34,025 nt of DNA from Flavobacteriales bacterium (GTDB taxonomy: Bacteria; Bacteroidota; Bacteroidia; Flavobacteriales; Flavobacteriaceae), in contig SGZH01000014.1 of assembly GCA_004214175.1 (NCBI GenBank), positions 1-34,025 of the forward strand, given 5' to 3'. The translations under genes were made by a program, and so were the position numbers. Shown one piece after another: positions 24,244 to 32,464 of the stretch. The notes under the pieces were generated by a model. It did no database searches. It saw only the letters and a program-made list of their open reading frames with translations, and was not told the origin of the DNA. Numbering within the stretch: the first letter of the stretch is position 1; each line of letters starts with the position of its first letter.

Positions 24244-26553
24244 TTAAAACTCATCTGGATATTCGTTTTCTATTACTTGTTGATTTTCTTTCCATTTTTC
24301 ACAGTCCGTCTCAATGGACAGAAACTCTGGAACCGAAAAGTCTTCTTTTGAAATTTCTAAAGTTTCATTGTTATAGCAATCTCTCATATAATTTGCCCAA
24401 ATGGGAAGTGCCATGGAAGCTCCCTGTCCGTATGCGATTGTAGAGAAATGAGTGGAACGATCTTCGCCTCCTACCCATACTCCAGTTGCTAAATTTGGAA
24501 CAACCCCCATGAACCATCCATCACTTTGATTTTGTGTAGTTCCTGTTTTTCCCGCAATAGAATTTGTAAATTTCCAAGGATATCCAGTAATAATATCCTT
24601 ATATACGGGAATGTTTAATGCCCAGTCTGATCTTAATCGTTGACCAGATCCTGATTGCGTAACACCTTCCATTAAACTAATAGTGACATAGGCTGCTTCT
24701 TCACTAAGGACATCTCTAGTTTCTGGTACATGCTGATATAAAACAGTGCCATTTTTATCTTCAATTCTAGTAATTAATGAGGGCTTAATATAAACTCCTT
24801 TGTTAGCAAATGTACTGTATGCACCTACCATTTCATATAAGGAAACATCAGGAGTTCCTAATGCAATAGAGGGGACTTCTAATATTTTTTTTGTATCAAC
24901 TCCCATTTTTCTAACTAAATTTAGCACAGGTTTTGGTCCAACTCTATCGATAAGTCTTGCAGTAACTGTATTAATAGATTGAGCCAAAGCAGCTTTTAAA
25001 GTCAACATCCCTCCATATTTGTCACTTGAATTTTTTGGGGTCCAAGGCTCATTTAAGCCATATTTCCCAACTTCAATTGTATGTAAAGTGTTAGGCAAGG
25101 TGTCACATGGTGACATATGCATTTGATCAATTACTGTTGCATATACAAAGGGTTTAAAAGTAGAACCAATTTGACGCTTTCCTTTTCTAACCATGTCATA
25201 TTTAAAATATTTATAATTGATTCCTCCTACCCAAGCTTTTACTTCCCCTGTTTGAGGAGTCATAGACATTAAAGAGGCCTGAAGAATTGACTTGTGATAC
25301 CTTATAGAATCCATGGGAGTCATTAAAGTATCAATATCACCACTCCAGGCAAAAATTCGCATTTTAGTTTTTTTATAAAAACTTGCCTTAATTTCTTTTT
25401 CAGATTTTCCTAGCTTTTTCATTTCTCTCCAGCGATCACTTCTTTTCATTGCAGATTTAAGAATAAAATCAACTTCTTCATTTGTAACCTCTCTAAAAGG
25501 AGCTAAGTCATTGTTTCTGTTTTGTTTATCAAATTCGTTTTGAAGATTTTGCATATGACTGTCAACAGCATTTTCAGCATATTTTTGCATTTTAGAATCA
25601 ATCGTGGTATAGATTTTTAATCCATCACTATAAATATTGTATTCTGCGCCATCTGCTTTTAAATTTTTTTTACTCCAATCATGCATGAAATTTCGAGTGT
25701 ACTCTCTGAAGTAAGTAGCAATTCCCTTATCGTGTCCTTGAGGAGTAAATTTGATTTCTAGTTTAGTATTTTGAATAGAATCTCTTATACTCTCCGAGAT
25801 AAATTCATATTTTGCCATTTGACTTAAAACAACATTCCTTCTATTTTTTACCCCCACTGGATTACGAACGGGGTTATATAATGATGAATTTTTAAACATT
25901 CCCACAAGAACTGCAGATTCTGTAATAGTAAGGTCTTTTGGAGCCTTGTCAAAATAAATATGAGCAGCAGATTCAATACCTATCGCTTGATTTAAAAAAT
26001 CATATTCATTAAAATACATTGTTATAATTTCTTCCTTGGTATAACGTTTCTCCAGTCTAATCGCGATTACCCATTCTTTAGATTTTTGAAGAATTCTTGC
26101 CATTATATTTTTTGAAGCATTTTCAGTAAAAAACAATTTTGCTAATTGTTGTGTAATTGTACTTGCGCCTCCTTTTCTTCCAAGATAAGCAATAGCTCTT
26201 AGGGTTCCTCGTGCATCAATTCCAGAATGATTATAAAAACGCACATCTTCAGTTGCAATCAATGCATTTATAAGATGCGCAGGTAACTCTTTAAAATTGA
26301 CCGGAGTTCTATTTTCTTTATAAAACTTCCCTATAGTTGTTCCATCGATAGTGATGATTTCAGTAGCAAGATTTTTTTCGGGATTTTCTAAACTAGTTTC
26401 ATCGGGTAATTTTCCAAAAACCCCCCAAGAAGCCATTAAAAAAACCAAAAGAACAATAAAAAGTCCAATCCCCAAAAAACCCCAAAATAGTTTAATATTT
26501 CGATGTTGATTTTTTGGTTTTCTTTTCTTTTTAATTGTTTTACGTTTAGTCAT
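24244..26553 (-). CDS. mrcA: Class A penicillin-binding protein (PBP1A-like)
   Basis: Bifunctional peptidoglycan polymerase and crosslinker. A basic cytoplasmic tail (1-20) is followed by one membrane helix (about 22-44). The GT51 glycosyltransferase domain has E102 in ATEDVRFYNHSGID, then KGGASTITQQLAK and RILQKSKEWVIAIRLEK. The transpeptidase has the three motifs S464-T-F-K467 (GSTFKPF), SIN in LAQSINTVTARL, and K669-T-G-T. Length of 769 aa fits. Its start overlaps the gldH stop by 4 nt, making it the last gene of a tightly coupled ricT-gldH-PBP unit. Confidence 0.93.
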   Translation of the reverse strand: MTKRKTIKKKRKPKNQHRNIKLFWGFLGIGLFIVLLVFLMASWGVFGKLPDETSLENPEKNLATEIITIDGTTIGKFYKENRTPVNFKELPAHLINALIATEDVRFYNHSGIDARGTLRAIAYLGRKGGASTITQQLAKLFFTENASKNIMARILQKSKEWVIAIRLEKRYTKEEIITMYFNEYDFLNQAIGIESAAHIYFDKAPKDLTITESAVLVGMFKNSSLYNPVRNPVGVKNRRNVVLSQMAKYEFISESIRDSIQNTKLEIKFTPQGHDKGIATYFREYTRNFMHDWSKKNLKADGAEYNIYSDGLKIYTTIDSKMQKYAENAVDSHMQNLQNEFDKQNRNNDLAPFREVTNEEVDFILKSAMKRSDRWREMKKLGKSEKEIKASFYKKTKMRIFAWSGDIDTLMTPMDSIRYHKSILQASLMSMTPQTGEVKAWVGGINYKYFKYDMVRKGKRQIGSTFKPFVYATVIDQMHMSPCDTLPNTLHTIEVGKYGLNEPWTPKNSSDKYGGMLTLKAALAQSINTVTARLIDRVGPKPVLNLVRKMGVDTKKILEVPSIALGTPDVSLYEMVGAYSTFANKGVYIKPSLITRIEDKNGTVLYQHVPETRDVLSEEAAYVTISLMEGVTQSGSGQRLRSDWALNIPVYKDIITGYPWKFTNSIAGKTGTTQNQSDGWFMGVVPNLATGVWVGGEDRSTHFSTIAYGQGASMALPIWANYMRDCYNNETLEISKEDFSVPEFLSIETDCEKWKENQQVIENEYPDEF

Positions 26554-27038
26554 AAATTATTAAAATGTTTTTCAACACTAAATCCTACATCAATAATACC
26601 ATCAAGATTTTTAACGCCGTTAACATCACCGTTATTGCGCATGGCATGGGATATACTAACTTTATAGGTCCCTTTCTCTTTGAAAGAAACATTTTCTTTA
26701 TACCACAACTTATTATCCTTTACATCACCTATTCCACTTCCTAACCAAGTTCCGTCAGGCTTTGCCATTTTGTACTCCAATGTATCTGTGACTATTTTAC
26801 CATAAGGAAATTTCATCGCAACAATTAAAAATAAATTATTAAATTCATAATCGTTGGTATTCCTTAGGTTAACAAACAAATTATAACCTTTCAAACTATC
26901 TAACTCAGGCAAATTAAAGGTTATAACCTCTTGTTTTTTCCAGACTCCTGGCAACTCTTTGTTCATACTAATTAAAGTTTTTGAGTCGCATGAAAAAATT
27001 AGGATTAAAAAAAATGAAAAGGCAAAAAGTTTAGACAT
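26550..27038 (-). CDS. gldH: Gliding motility lipoprotein GldH
   Basis: Lipoprotein of the Bacteroidota gliding/type IX secretion machinery, required for gliding in Flavobacterium johnsoniae. The 162-residue precursor has a short hydrophobic signal with lipobox LIFSC, lipidation at C17, and a beta-rich domain with KMAKPDGTWLGSGIGDVKDN (89-108), a characteristic GldH stretch. It probably sits in the periplasm, attached to inner or outer membrane. The start overlaps the ricT end by 8 nt and its stop overlaps the PBP1A start by 4 nt. It supports assignment to a potentially gliding flavobacterium, although the gene also occurs in non-gliding relatives. Confidence 0.9.
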   Translation of the reverse strand: MSKLFAFSFFLILIFSCDSKTLISMNKELPGVWKKQEVITFNLPELDSLKGYNLFVNLRNTNDYEFNNLFLIVAMKFPYGKIVTDTLEYKMAKPDGTWLGSGIGDVKDNKLWYKENVSFKEKGTYKVSISHAMRNNGDVNGVKNLDGIIDVGFSVEKHFNNL

Positions 27039-28185
27039 TCTTTTTTAATTTTTTATTCTTGGGTTTATTTCTTTTTCTATTATTTTTAGATTTTGGTTTA
27101 TCAAAACGAGTAAGGCTGTCTTGACCAACAACATTTTCAAATATTTTTGTTTCTGAAATATGTTCTTCTACTGCATACTTTTCCAAGCTTAAAACCTTTA
27201 CACCTTTTTTATTTTGTGTAATAATTTCATTGGCTTTATCAACACTGATTTTATGCCAGTTTACCCCCTGTTTTTCATAACTGTACCAAAGAAATCTTTT
27301 AAAAATATCTGTTTTTTGACAAATAGCAATTCCTTTTTCAGTAATTAATTTAATATCACTTTTAGGAATATCTTTTAAGGCATCTAAATAGGTGTCTAGT
27401 TCATAATTTAGACAGCATTTTAGTTTCCCACATTGACCTGCTAATTTTTGAGGATTTAAAGAAAGCTGTTGATACCTAGCCGCAGCTGTTTTTACAGATC
27501 TAAAATCAGTTAACCAGGTAGAACAGCACAACTCTCGACCACAAGACCCAATACCTCCTAGCCTTGCAGCTTCCTGCCTAAAGCCCACTTGTTTCATTTC
27601 AACTCTTGTGCTAAATGCACTAGCAAAATCTCTTATTAATTGTCTAAAATCTACTCGTTCTTCAGCAGTGTAATAGAACGTTGTTTTAGATCCGTCACCT
27701 TGATATTCGATATCAGAGATCTTCATTTTTAATCCTAAATGAATTGCAATCTCACGAGATCTTTTTTGAATCTCAGCTTCTTTATTTCTAACTGTTTGCC
27801 AAACATCAATGTCTTTTTGAGTTGCTTTTCTGTATATTTTCGGAAGATCTTCAACGGTTTCATTACGGCTTTTCTTTTTCATTTGTACTTTTACCAGTTC
27901 ACCGGTAAGACTAACAATTCCAATATCGTGTCCAGATGTTGCCTCAGTAGCAACAATATCTCCAATTGATAAAGACAATTTTTCTGTATTTTTATAAAAG
28001 TGCTTTCTTCCATTTTTAAAACGAACTTCCACTCCAATAAATGATTTTTGATCACCTGGCAATGACATGTTAGCTAACCAATCGAACACGGTCAACTTAT
28101 TACATCCATCGGATCCACATGTGCCATTGTTTTTACAACCTTTTGGCTGCCCATCAGCCCCAGAACTACAACTTGTACAGCTCAT
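27031..28185 (-). CDS. ricT: PSP1-domain regulatory iron-sulfur protein RicT
   Basis: Homologue of Bacillus RicT/YaaT, which with RicA and RicF affects RNA processing and carries Fe-S clusters. Residues 1-28 are a Cys-rich head (C3, C6, C17, C23, C28) typical of the Bacteroidota form. The PSP1 core carries GSCGRELCCSTWL and, 25 residues on, QCGKLKCCLNYELD, the family cysteine signature. A basic Lys/Arg/Asn-rich tail (KSKNNRKRNKPKNKKLKK) ends the protein and could bind RNA. The longer reading frame begins at 28212, but the ATG at 28185 gives the usual MSCTSC start, 384 aa. It heads the ricT-gldH-PBP1A unit; no ricA or ricF is near. Confidence 0.9.
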   Translation of the reverse strand: MSCTSCSSGADGQPKGCKNNGTCGSDGCNKLTVFDWLANMSLPGDQKSFIGVEVRFKNGRKHFYKNTEKLSLSIGDIVATEATSGHDIGIVSLTGELVKVQMKKKSRNETVEDLPKIYRKATQKDIDVWQTVRNKEAEIQKRSREIAIHLGLKMKISDIEYQGDGSKTTFYYTAEERVDFRQLIRDFASAFSTRVEMKQVGFRQEAARLGGIGSCGRELCCSTWLTDFRSVKTAAARYQQLSLNPQKLAGQCGKLKCCLNYELDTYLDALKDIPKSDIKLITEKGIAICQKTDIFKRFLWYSYEKQGVNWHKISVDKANEIITQNKKGVKVLSLEKYAVEEHISETKIFENVVGQDSLTRFDKPKSKNNRKRNKPKNKKLKKNV

Positions 28186-28238
28186 AATTATATATAAAGC
28201 TCTTAAATACATAAGAGACGTCGATTAAACCTTATAAA

Positions 28239-28270
28239 ATCTTTACAGATCTTATACCAGGAGTAAAGAT
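28239..28270. repeat. 8-bp inverted repeat between ricT and recA
   Basis: ATCTTTAC (28239-28246) and GTAAAGAT (28263-28270) are perfect inverted copies 16 nt apart, in the 203-nt gap between divergent ricT and recA. It could be an operator for either gene, but an AT-rich 8-mer pair may occur by chance. Confidence 0.25.
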
Positions 28271-28318
28271 ATTAATTCTAGACAAACCTTGTTAAGGTAT
28301 TTTTGTTTTTCTTGTTTT

Positions 28319-28326
28319 TACCTTTG
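28319..28326 (+). promoter_or_regulatory. -7 box of recA
   Basis: TACCTTTG is an exact TAnnTTTG match 62 nt before the recA ATG. TTG triplets upstream are spaced 13 and 27 nt, outside the standard 17-23. Confidence 0.4.
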
Positions 28327-28388
28327 TACTGCTAATAAAGAAATAGTACATTAGCATATTCACATTTTCAATTAAAAAAGATAGACTA

Positions 28389-29393
28389 ATGAGCAACGAA
28401 AAGGACGCAAAATTAAAAGCATTAAAGTTAACTTTAGATAAATTAGATAAAACATATGGCAAGGGGACTGTTATGAAAATGGGAGATACAGCCGTTGAAG
28501 ACATGGAAGTTATTCCAACAGGGTCTCTAGGTCTAGATGTTGCTCTAGGTGTAGGAGGTTATCCAAAAGGAAGAGTTGTCGAAATATACGGGCCTGAATC
28601 ATCGGGTAAAACTACTTTAACTTTACACGCAATTGCTGAAGCTCAAAAAAAAGGTGGGATAGCAGCTTTTATTGATGCTGAACATGCTTTTGATAGATAT
28701 TATGCAGAAGATCTTGGAGTAGATGTTGAAAATTTAATTATTTCGCAACCTGATCATGGTGAACAAGCATTAGAAATCACCGATAATTTAATTCGTTCTG
28801 GAGCTATAGATATTATTGTAATTGATTCTGTAGCAGCCCTAACCCCTAAAAGCGAAATTGAAGGGGAAATGGGAGATTCTAAAATGGGACTTCATGCTCG
28901 GTTAATGTCTCAAGCATTGCGTAAACTAACAGGATCTATCAGTAAAACAAAATGTACAGTTGTTTTTATTAATCAATTGAGAGAAAAGATTGGAGTTATG
29001 TTTGGTAATCCAGAGACGACAACAGGAGGTAATGCACTAAAATTCTACGCATCTGTGAGACTTGATATAAGAAGATCTACACAAATAAAAAATACAAATA
29101 GTGAGGTTTTGGGTAATAAAACAAGAGTCAAGGTTGTCAAAAATAAAGTTGCCCCTCCATTTAAGACCGTTGAATTTGACATTGTTTATGGTAAAGGGAT
29201 TTCAAAAGTTGGCGAAATTATAGATCTTGGGGTTGATTTTGAAATCATTAAAAAAAGCGGCTCTTGGTTTAGTTATGATGACACAAAATTAGGCCAAGGT
29301 AGAGAAGCTGTCAAGTCTTTACTTCTAGATAATCCTGAGTTAATGGATGAGCTTGAACAAAAAATAAAAGAAGCAATTGTAGAAAATAAATAG
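28389..29393 (+). CDS. recA: Recombinase RecA
   Basis: ATP-dependent strand-exchange protein for homologous recombination and the SOS-type response. The 334-residue protein has Walker A GPESSGKT (68-75), Walker [22 protein letters not shown] and the loop-2 region [30 protein letters not shown], all at normal positions. The C-terminal acidic tail is short (EAIVENK). It is the neighbour of the sigma factor gene, a pairing common in flavobacteria. An inverted repeat and a -7 box lie upstream; no LexA-type box is evident. Confidence 0.98.
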   Translation: MSNEKDAKLKALKLTLDKLDKTYGKGTVMKMGDTAVEDMEVIPTGSLGLDVALGVGGYPKGRVVEIYGPESSGKTTLTLHAIAEAQKKGGIAAFIDAEHAFDRYYAEDLGVDVENLIISQPDHGEQALEITDNLIRSGAIDIIVIDSVAALTPKSEIEGEMGDSKMGLHARLMSQALRKLTGSISKTKCTVVFINQLREKIGVMFGNPETTTGGNALKFYASVRLDIRRSTQIKNTNSEVLGNKTRVKVVKNKVAPPFKTVEFDIVYGKGISKVGEIIDLGVDFEIIKKSGSWFSYDDTKLGQGREAVKSLLLDNPELMDELEQKIKEAIVENK

Positions 29394-29408
29394 TATTTTT
29401 CTTCTCAC

Positions 29409-29460
29409 GCAACCTATTTGTTTATTAGGTATCTATACTTTGTAGATATCTTTTAGTTGC
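29409..29460 (+). other. Foldable segment between recA and the sigma factor gene
   Basis: GCAAC (29409-29413) can pair with GTTGC (29456-29460), enclosing two small hairpins: CCTA with TAGG (inside 29412-29430) and TATCTA (29430-29435) with TAGATA (29443-29448). The result is a three-way-junction-like fold with no U-tract. It may be a leader structure or an mRNA 3' end; each stem is short. Confidence 0.25.
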
Positions 29461-29515
29461 TGATTATATATTATTTAGTTAATTCAGCATTTTATAAAAG
29501 TTTAAGATACTACGT

Positions 29516-30055
29516 TTGACATTAGAAGAGCTCATATCAAATTGTAAAAAGCAAAATTTAAAAGCTCAGGAAGAGTTATACAATAAATTTTCGGGTATAC
29601 TATTCGCTGTTTGCTTAAAGTATTCCCCGAATTATCATGAAGCAGAGGATAATTTACAGGATGCTTTTTTAACAATTTTTGAACGAATTGAGCAATTTAA
29701 GGGTAAGGGTTCTTTTGAGGGCTGGATGAAACGAATAGCCATAAACACAGTGCTTCAAAAATATCGAAAGAAGAAAATATTTCATCTTTCGAATGAAGAA
29801 CAGATTGAAGAAGAAGAAGTTGTTGAAGTCGAGAATAATCAAGTTCCTTTGGATTTTTTGTTAAAAATAGTCCAGGAACTACCTAACAGGTATCGATTGG
29901 TTTTTACCATGTATGTCCTGGACGATTATTCACATAAAGAAATAGCTGATTCTGTTGGAATTTCAGTGGGAACCTCCAAATCCAATCTTGCAAGAGCAAG
30001 GGGGATTTTGAAAATAAAAATTGAAGATTATTATAAACAAAAAGAAAAAAATTAA
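29516..30055 (+). CDS. RNA polymerase sigma factor, ECF-like
   Basis: Small sigma-70 family factor of 179 aa with region 2 (ALQEELY-like start, LKYSPNYHEAEDNLQDAFLTI and GSFEGWMKRIAINTVLQKYRK, about 18-100) and region 4 (LPNRYRLVFTMYVLDDYSHKEIADSVGISVGTSKSNLARAR), joined by an acidic linker. Regions 1 and 3 are absent. The only usable start is TTG at 29516: an in-frame stop lies at 29495 and no ATG occurs before region 2. That TTG lies inside a TAnnTTTG sequence (29511-29518). The probable membrane anti-sigma gene follows 29 nt later, so the two are a regulatory pair. Confidence 0.9.
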   Translation: MTLEELISNCKKQNLKAQEELYNKFSGILFAVCLKYSPNYHEAEDNLQDAFLTIFERIEQFKGKGSFEGWMKRIAINTVLQKYRKKKIFHLSNEEQIEEEEVVEVENNQVPLDFLLKIVQELPNRYRLVFTMYVLDDYSHKEIADSVGISVGTSKSNLARARGILKIKIEDYYKQKEKN

Positions 30056-30084
30056 ATTTTAAAAAATCTCCATTTTAAGGATCA

Positions 30085-31530
30085 ATGAAAGTAAAAAAAA
30101 ATATAGACGATTTATTTAAAGATAGCTTTAAAAATTTTGAGGCTGATCCTTCAACAGACGTTTGGAAAAATATTCAAGCAAAACTAAAAGAAGAAGATGA
30201 TCGTAAGGTTGTTCCAATTTGGGTTAAACTCAGTGGAATTGCTGCTCTTTTAGCTTTGTTTTTTACCATTGGTAGGTCTTTACTAAATGATTCATTTAAC
30301 CAGTCAAACACACCTGTTGTTTATGAAACTAATTTGGAAATAAAGAAAGATCTATTAGATGAAAAACTCATAGAGATTACATCACCTTCGAATAAAACTG
30401 CATCCACCCAAGAAAATGATTATACTGAGTCAACAAATAAGCCCCCCTTAGAAGTAGCTGCTAGCTCAAAAACAGATATTTCTAATAATAAAAATTCTGA
30501 AAAGGGAGTAACACCTCAAAATAATCTAGAAATCCTGAATAATAAAATAGCTGGTTCAGGAATAGACACTCAATCACAACCATCTACAAACATTGCTCTT
30601 AATAAAGATATTATAGATAAAGAAATTAGCACAGGAGCAATTTCTAAAACTGCTACTGCAACCAATAATTCTAATCATAGTAAAAAGGAGGACTTTACAA
30701 AAGAAAATGCTGAGCAAGATATCATTGAAAATAAAAAATCAATTTTTGATGCGATTAACGAAGGTTCAGTTGAATCACCAATTATTACAGCTGATAATTC
30801 GCCAGATCACCGTTGGGAACTAACCCCTAATGTAGCACCAGTTTATTACAATACACTAAGTGAAGGGTCCTCAATAGACCCTATGTTTTCTGATAATAGT
30901 AAAAATGGTAATTTAAATGTTGCCTACGGAATTAAAGTAAGTTACAATTTAAACAAAAGACTAAGTGTTCGCTCTGGAGTTAGTAATGTTAATTTAAGTT
31001 ATTCAACAACTGGTTTAGAATTAGGAACGGGCCCCCTTAGTGCAGCCTCAACAACTGGTATCGATTATTACGAAAGAAATAATGTCACAATTGTTTTAGA
31101 TAAGGGAGCGCTAGCAGCTCAAGGTTCAGACAATCCATTTGGGAATATTACTCCAAAATCAACAAATGGAGAAACGTATTTAAACCAAAATATAAGTTAT
31201 TACGAAATGCCTTTAGAATTAAGTTATGCAATTATAAATAAAAAATTTGGAATCAACGTTACAGGTGGAATTAGTACCTTAATACTGGGTAATAATGAAA
31301 TATCTGTAGAAGCGGGTGATTTTAATGAAGTCCTTGGTGAGGCTAGTAATTTATCATCTCTAAGCTTTACAACTAACATCGGACTAGGTTTGAATTATAG
31401 TTTTTCAAAAAAGTTAATGTTTATTATCGAACCTATGTTCAAGTACCAACTTAATCCATATACAGATTCTTCTGTTAATTTTCAGCCTTATTACATAGGT
31501 GTTTATAGTGGTTTGAGTTTTAAGTTTTAG
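30085..31530 (+). CDS. Anti-sigma-like N-terminus with C-terminal outer-membrane beta-barrel
   Basis: Not a named family, but this arrangement beside an ECF sigma gene is common in flavobacteria. Residues 1-44 are a charged cytosolic stretch (IDDLFKDSFKNFEADPSTDVWKNIQAKL) like short anti-sigma domains, then one membrane helix (45-63). Residues 64-240 are low-complexity, rich in Ser, Thr, Asn and Lys. From about 242 to 481 alternating beta-strands and a terminal Phe (YYIGVYSGLSFKF) suggest an outer-membrane barrel of PorT-like type. If the sequence is one protein it would span inner membrane, periplasm and outer membrane. It probably holds the sigma factor and senses envelope state; alternatively the C-terminus stays periplasmic. 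Confidence 0.75.
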   Translation: MKVKKNIDDLFKDSFKNFEADPSTDVWKNIQAKLKEEDDRKVVPIWVKLSGIAALLALFFTIGRSLLNDSFNQSNTPVVYETNLEIKKDLLDEKLIEITSPSNKTASTQENDYTESTNKPPLEVAASSKTDISNNKNSEKGVTPQNNLEILNNKIAGSGIDTQSQPSTNIALNKDIIDKEISTGAISKTATATNNSNHSKKEDFTKENAEQDIIENKKSIFDAINEGSVESPIITADNSPDHRWELTPNVAPVYYNTLSEGSSIDPMFSDNSKNGNLNVAYGIKVSYNLNKRLSVRSGVSNVNLSYSTTGLELGTGPLSAASTTGIDYYERNNVTIVLDKGALAAQGSDNPFGNITPKSTNGETYLNQNISYYEMPLELSYAIINKKFGINVTGGISTLILGNNEISVEAGDFNEVLGEASNLSSLSFTTNIGLGLNYSFSKKLMFIIEPMFKYQLNPYTDSSVNFQPYYIGVYSGLSFKF

Positions 31531-31576
31531 TTTAGGTTAAGTTTGTTTGGGTTTGTAAACAGCAAACCATTTAAGG

Positions 31577-31610
31577 AAAACCATCTTTCGCCATAAGATG
31601 GTTTTTTTTA
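31577..31610. terminator. Shared terminator between the anti-sigma gene and plsC
   Basis: AAAACCATCTT (31577-31587) pairs fully with AAGATGGTTTT (31595-31605) around TCGCCAT, then a T-run. It ends the sigma operon 46 nt after the stop codon. Its T-run contains the plsC stop codon (31608-31610), and the reverse strand also gives a hairpin with four U residues, so it may serve both. Confidence 0.8.
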
Positions 31611-32351
31611 TAAAGAAGGATTTTCCAATTCATTTAAAATAATAGCACGCGTTTTAGCTTTTAATTCTCTTTTCATTTCTAAAGAATAATTAGTTGTCGC
31701 TAAAGGTGCGTGAATCATTGCTCTAATCTTACCTGGGCCTCCACTAAAAAAAGTATATGAAAACCTTTTTTTGTTGTCGTGAAATGTCATTGGAACGATT
31801 GGGAGATGGTGCTCTATTGCTAATCTAAAAGCCCCATCTTTAAAGACATCCAGAGCAATACTTTCATCGTAGGGTACTCCACCTTCGGGGAATATGCAAA
31901 TACTATAACCTTGGTTAATTTTTTGTTGTGCACTTTTGTATACATTCCTTCTGCTTTCAGAGTTATTTCTATCAACGAGAATGCATGTGCGTTTATAAAT
32001 AAATCCAAATAAAGGGATGTTACTCAGTTCTTTTTTGCCCACAAATACAATAGGATATTTAGTAATGTAGAGCATTAACATTATGTCAATCATTGAAGTA
32101 TGATTTGCGACAATCATATGGCTAATCCCTTTTTTTAGCTCAAATTCTTTTTTAATTACAGGCTTCAACCCCATACCAATCAAGATAATATAAGCCCAAA
32201 TTCGAGCTATTTTAAAAAAAGTAGGATACCAGGCGCTTCTTAAAACACTTGTAAATAGAAAGATAAACAATACAATGATACTAACAGCAGTTAGTAAGTA
32301 ATACCAAATTCGATATAAGAGGTATGCTATGTTTTTGAAAAAAATCAACAC
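31608..32351 (-). CDS. plsC: 1-acyl-sn-glycerol-3-phosphate acyltransferase
   Basis: Membrane-bound acyltransferase making phosphatidic acid from lysophosphatidic acid. A membrane helix spans about 15-35 and a second hydrophobic stretch about 44-62. The catalytic block NHTSMIDIML gives the HX4D motif (about 83-88) and FPEGGVPYD is the substrate-binding block. Length is 247 aa. The start is GTG at 32351: no in-frame ATG occurs before residue 60 and the first helix would be lost. A TAnnTTTG box ends 4 nt before this GTG. Acylation of other lipids, for example ornithine or glycine lipids, is an alternative. Confidence 0.88.
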   Translation of the reverse strand: MLIFFKNIAYLLYRIWYYLLTAVSIIVLFIFLFTSVLRSAWYPTFFKIARIWAYIILIGMGLKPVIKKEFELKKGISHMIVANHTSMIDIMLMLYITKYPIVFVGKKELSNIPLFGFIYKRTCILVDRNNSESRRNVYKSAQQKINQGYSICIFPEGGVPYDESIALDVFKDGAFRLAIEHHLPIVPMTFHDNKKRFSYTFFSGGPGKIRAMIHAPLATTNYSLEMKRELKAKTRAIILNELENPSL

Positions 32352-32355
32352 TTTT

Positions 32356-32383
32356 CAAAAATAGCAAAATGAACACAATCAAA
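32356..32383 (-). promoter_or_regulatory. Promoter of plsC, 4 nt from the GTG start
   Basis: On the minus strand TTTG (32383-32380), 16 nt, TATTTTTG (32363-32356), then AAAA and the GTG at 32351. The spacing is one base shorter than usual. The box sits as close to its start codon as in the ABC ATPase gene. Confidence 0.45.
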
Positions 32384-32397
32384 AGGTTTAAAAAAAT

Positions 32398-32405
32398 TAT
32401 CTTTG
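32398..32405 (+). promoter_or_regulatory. -7 box of trpS
   Basis: TATCTTTG is an exact TAnnTTTG match 59 nt before the trpS ATG in the divergent plsC-trpS gap. No -33 TTG lies at proper spacing. Confidence 0.4.
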
Positions 32406-32464
32406 TTAATAGTTAAAAATAAATAAGTTATTTTTAAACACGAACTATTTTTCATAAACACGCA

